Shown here in pieces: positions 3,667 to 5,252 of a stretch of 5,252 bases of DNA. A program made the position numbers and the translations under genes. The stretch's first letter is position 1. The number at the start of each line of letters is the position of its first letter. The notes under the pieces were generated by a model. That model did no database searches, was not told the DNA's origin, and was given only the letters and a program-made list of their open reading frames with translations. This DNA comes from Anaerolineae bacterium. GTDB lineage: Bacteria > Chloroflexota > Anaerolineae > Anaerolineales > Villigracilaceae. The stretch is taken from NCBI GenBank assembly GCA_003524705.1, contig DQGV01000025.1, forward strand, positions 1 to 5,252, read 5' to 3'.

Positions 3667-5252
3667 TTATAGTTTAATCCTTGGTAATACAATCTCTTGG
3701 GCAAGTTCAAACTCTATTTTGCCTGTGTCAATGCTATATTCAAATTCGCCAAAACTTTCTTGAATTTTCGGTTTGGCATTCACACTCTGTGTGTGTGTTA
3801 AAACAGTTTGAGGTTTTTCAGGTTGTGGCTGATATACATAAACGATGCGTGGATTTTGTTTAGGAGAATTTTCAACAGGGTCTTCTTGTATCAACTGCGT
3901 TGGTACTTTGATTGGCTCTGTTGGTGTAGTAATCTCTACGATAGGCGTTTGAACTTCTTCAACATGTTCATGTTTGCCCATAAGCAAGTAACGATACGTC
4001 GTTCCATTGTTTTGGACAAAATAATAATTTAAAGAATCCCGCATTGTGTGCAATATCATTGTGCCATGTCGCTCTGCAAGGCGGGCAAGGTCGTTAATGC
4101 TGTGTACGTCAATAATAGACGATGTCTGCGCAAGATTTTGTTCATATACATCTACCAACATGCCACCATACTTTAATTGGATAAGCGAATGTTGATTTTG
4201 ATTGACTTTTCGATATAAATTCACACCTGCGAAAACAGCACTCGCGAGTGATATCCCAAACCCCAGCAGGGAGACGAAACGCATCATCCATACGGGAATT
4301 TGGAATCCTAAAACCGAAACAGTATTTTGCTCAGAAGTAGAAGAAATAGCCATCCCAGATTGATTGGCATAAAGCGGGTCAGGTTGTGATATTTCTTCAG
4401 AAAGATAAAAATGGATTTTGTCATATTTAAAGACCATCTTTGGTGAAAATTCATCATTTACCAATATGCCATTCGCATTGGCAGTGAAAGAGGTATCAGA
4501 AACAATCTCTAAGGTGTAAGCAGTTTGCTTTAATCCCGTCTCTTGTTCTACAAGATTGACAATAGATTCAACCTGACATAAGTCTAAGGTTGTGGTGGCA
4601 AAATAAGTATTTCCACTAAATACGGTTTCTGGGGTGAGAGGGATGGTCCGTTGCCAACCACTTTGTGCATCAAGAATGCGTGCATACATACTTTGTTTAC
4701 CAGCCATGCTTTGTAAATTGTTGCTTAACACGTTGTAAGTGAAACCAATATTCAGGTAACAAGTGAGTTTAGGGAATACAGGCTCACCAGAGCGGACAAC
4801 TTCTGTGTCATAGACACCGGGTGTTCCCGTAGCAGAGTAATAGAAATAGCCTTCTTGTTGATATGAGATATTTTCAGTAGGGCGGTTAAGTGGGCGAGTA
4901 AAAGAATAAATTCCCAATATAAGAAATAAAAACGCAAAAAAGCCAAACCCCAATAATGTGGCTGTTCCACCAAAGGAGAATGAAGGGACTGGATTTTCTT
5001 TTTTATTCTTTTGTGAGGGGGTTTGGAATACATCTATCATAAGGAACACTCCCATCAAAGCGACTGTGAGTGCCATATTCAATGGCGCGCGCATCCACTC
5101 GATGAATTTACCAACTTTTGGAATATGCAACCACAATTTCCCAATAACTTCTGCTTGGGTTGGCTGATATGAGTCCAACCATGAGTTGTTATCCCCTTGG
5201 AGAATGAAGCGGTCTAATTCCATTCCAATAATGCGATGAAAAACATAACTGC
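3667..5252 (-). CDS. Signal peptidase I C-terminal part fused to DUF5305-like membrane protein (N-terminus off window)
   Basis: The frame is open from the stop at 3667 through the window edge, so the ATG at 5223 is internal. Codons upstream of it read SYVFHRIIG, followed by GDNNSWLDSYQPTQAEVIGKL: the conserved HR and GDNN...D boxes of signal peptidase I (S26). The His before Arg is the catalytic base in the ER/archaeal/SipW type; the nucleophile serine box must lie off window. Numbering from the ATG at 5223: peptidase end 1-45; membrane segment 50-64; short cytoplasmic Lys-rich loop; membrane segment 88-108; extracytoplasmic domain about 118-306 resembling DUF5305 (YDT...GEPVF, W.R.IPL, F.G, ETG..Q.AYTLEI, EFSPKMVFKY); membrane segment 308-336; cytoplasmic domain about 345-415 (VDVHSINDLARLAERHGTMI, YYFVQNNGTTYRY); Pro/Thr/Gln-rich tail 420-518. 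The topology follows positive-inside. I recall DUF5305 next to or fused with signal peptidases in archaea and some bacteria. It probably cleaves signal peptides, perhaps of the downstream RTX-like protein. Peptidase assignment is strong, DUF5305 fairly strong, partnership inferred. Confidence 0.85.
   Translation of the reverse strand, partial: SYVFHRIIGMELDRFILQGDNNSWLDSYQPTQAEVIGKLWLHIPKVGKFIEWMRAPLNMALTVALMGVFLMIDVFQTPSQKNKKENPVPSFSFGGTATLLGFGFFAFLFLILGIYSFTRPLNRPTENISYQQEGYFYYSATGTPGVYDTEVVRSGEPVFPKLTCYLNIGFTYNVLSNNLQSMAGKQSMYARILDAQSGWQRTIPLTPETVFSGNTYFATTTLDLCQVESIVNLVEQETGLKQTAYTLEIVSDTSFTANANGILVNDEFSPKMVFKYDKIHFYLSEEISQPDPLYANQSGMAISSTSEQNTVSVLGFQIPVWMMRFVSLLGFGISLASAVFAGVNLYRKVNQNQHSLIQLKYGGMLVDVYEQNLAQTSSIIDVHSINDLARLAERHGTMILHTMRDSLNYYFVQNNGTTYRYLLMGKHEHVEEVQTPIVEITTPTEPIKVPTQLIQEDPVENSPKQNPRIVYVYQPQPEKPQTVLTHTQSVNAKPKIQESFGEFEYSIDTGKIEFELAQEIVLPRIKL

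Noticed and set aside
3788..3798. (TG)5 tract in the tail of the peptidase fusion, possible phase-variable slippage site
   Set aside because: Too short to expect frequent slippage, and a shift would alter only the last roughly 40 tail residues.
4752..5033. Minus-strand 93-codon frame inside the signal peptidase fusion gene
   Set aside because: It is out of frame with the recognisable signal peptidase/DUF5305-like coding sequence and has no independent support.
5221..5223. ATG at 5223-5221 as the start of the 518-aa gene
   Set aside because: The frame stays open to the window edge and the preceding codons encode the conserved HR box of signal peptidase, so this Met is internal.

Overview
The window looks like a stretch of bacterial chromosome with moderate-to-low GC and AT-rich intergenic gaps. 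The best guess is a Chloroflexota (Anaerolineae-like) genome. This rests on recall of family distributions: a short exported RTX-like protein with the PSACAGL / GTAGNDLIL / GGNDCI pattern, a signal peptidase joined to a DUF5305-like domain, and a DUF2089 gene followed by a SHOCT-like gene. No rRNA, tRNA, mobile element or CRISPR array is visible, so the taxonomy is inference.

Layout, left to right. Positions 1-275 (+) hold the 3' end of a DUF559 endonuclease-like gene. Positions 341-1186 (+) encode a Trp-rich polytopic membrane protein of unknown function whose two halves resemble each other. It has a perfect -10 box and an operator-like dyad upstream. It converges on 1224-3025 (-), a two-gene operon: a DUF2089 zinc-ribbon/HTH protein, then a SHOCT-like protein carrying 13 unbroken 29-residue repeats. 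The two genes overlap by ATGA. Their promoter is well formed (TTGACA-N17-TAAGAT with extended -10). A hairpin at 1196-1215 ends this operon. Positions 3026-3274 are a 249-bp gap holding that promoter and a second terminator. Positions 3275-5252 (-) hold the end of another operon: a signal peptidase I with its N-terminus off the window, fused to a DUF5305-like extracytoplasmic domain and a cytoplasmic tail, followed 2 nt later by a 129-aa Sec-exported RTX-like calcium-binding protein.

Two functional units stand out. In the first, a putative DNA-binding DUF2089 protein and its partner share the same short helical-hairpin (SHOCT-like) module. The partner's 29-aa repeat has the same hydrophobic spacing, which suggests a regulator plus a repeat-expanded binding partner. 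In the second, a membrane-anchored signal peptidase of apparent Ser/His type is coupled to a small exported calcium-binding protein that may be its dedicated substrate, by analogy with SipW/TasA. These functional links are inferences from gene order and motifs.
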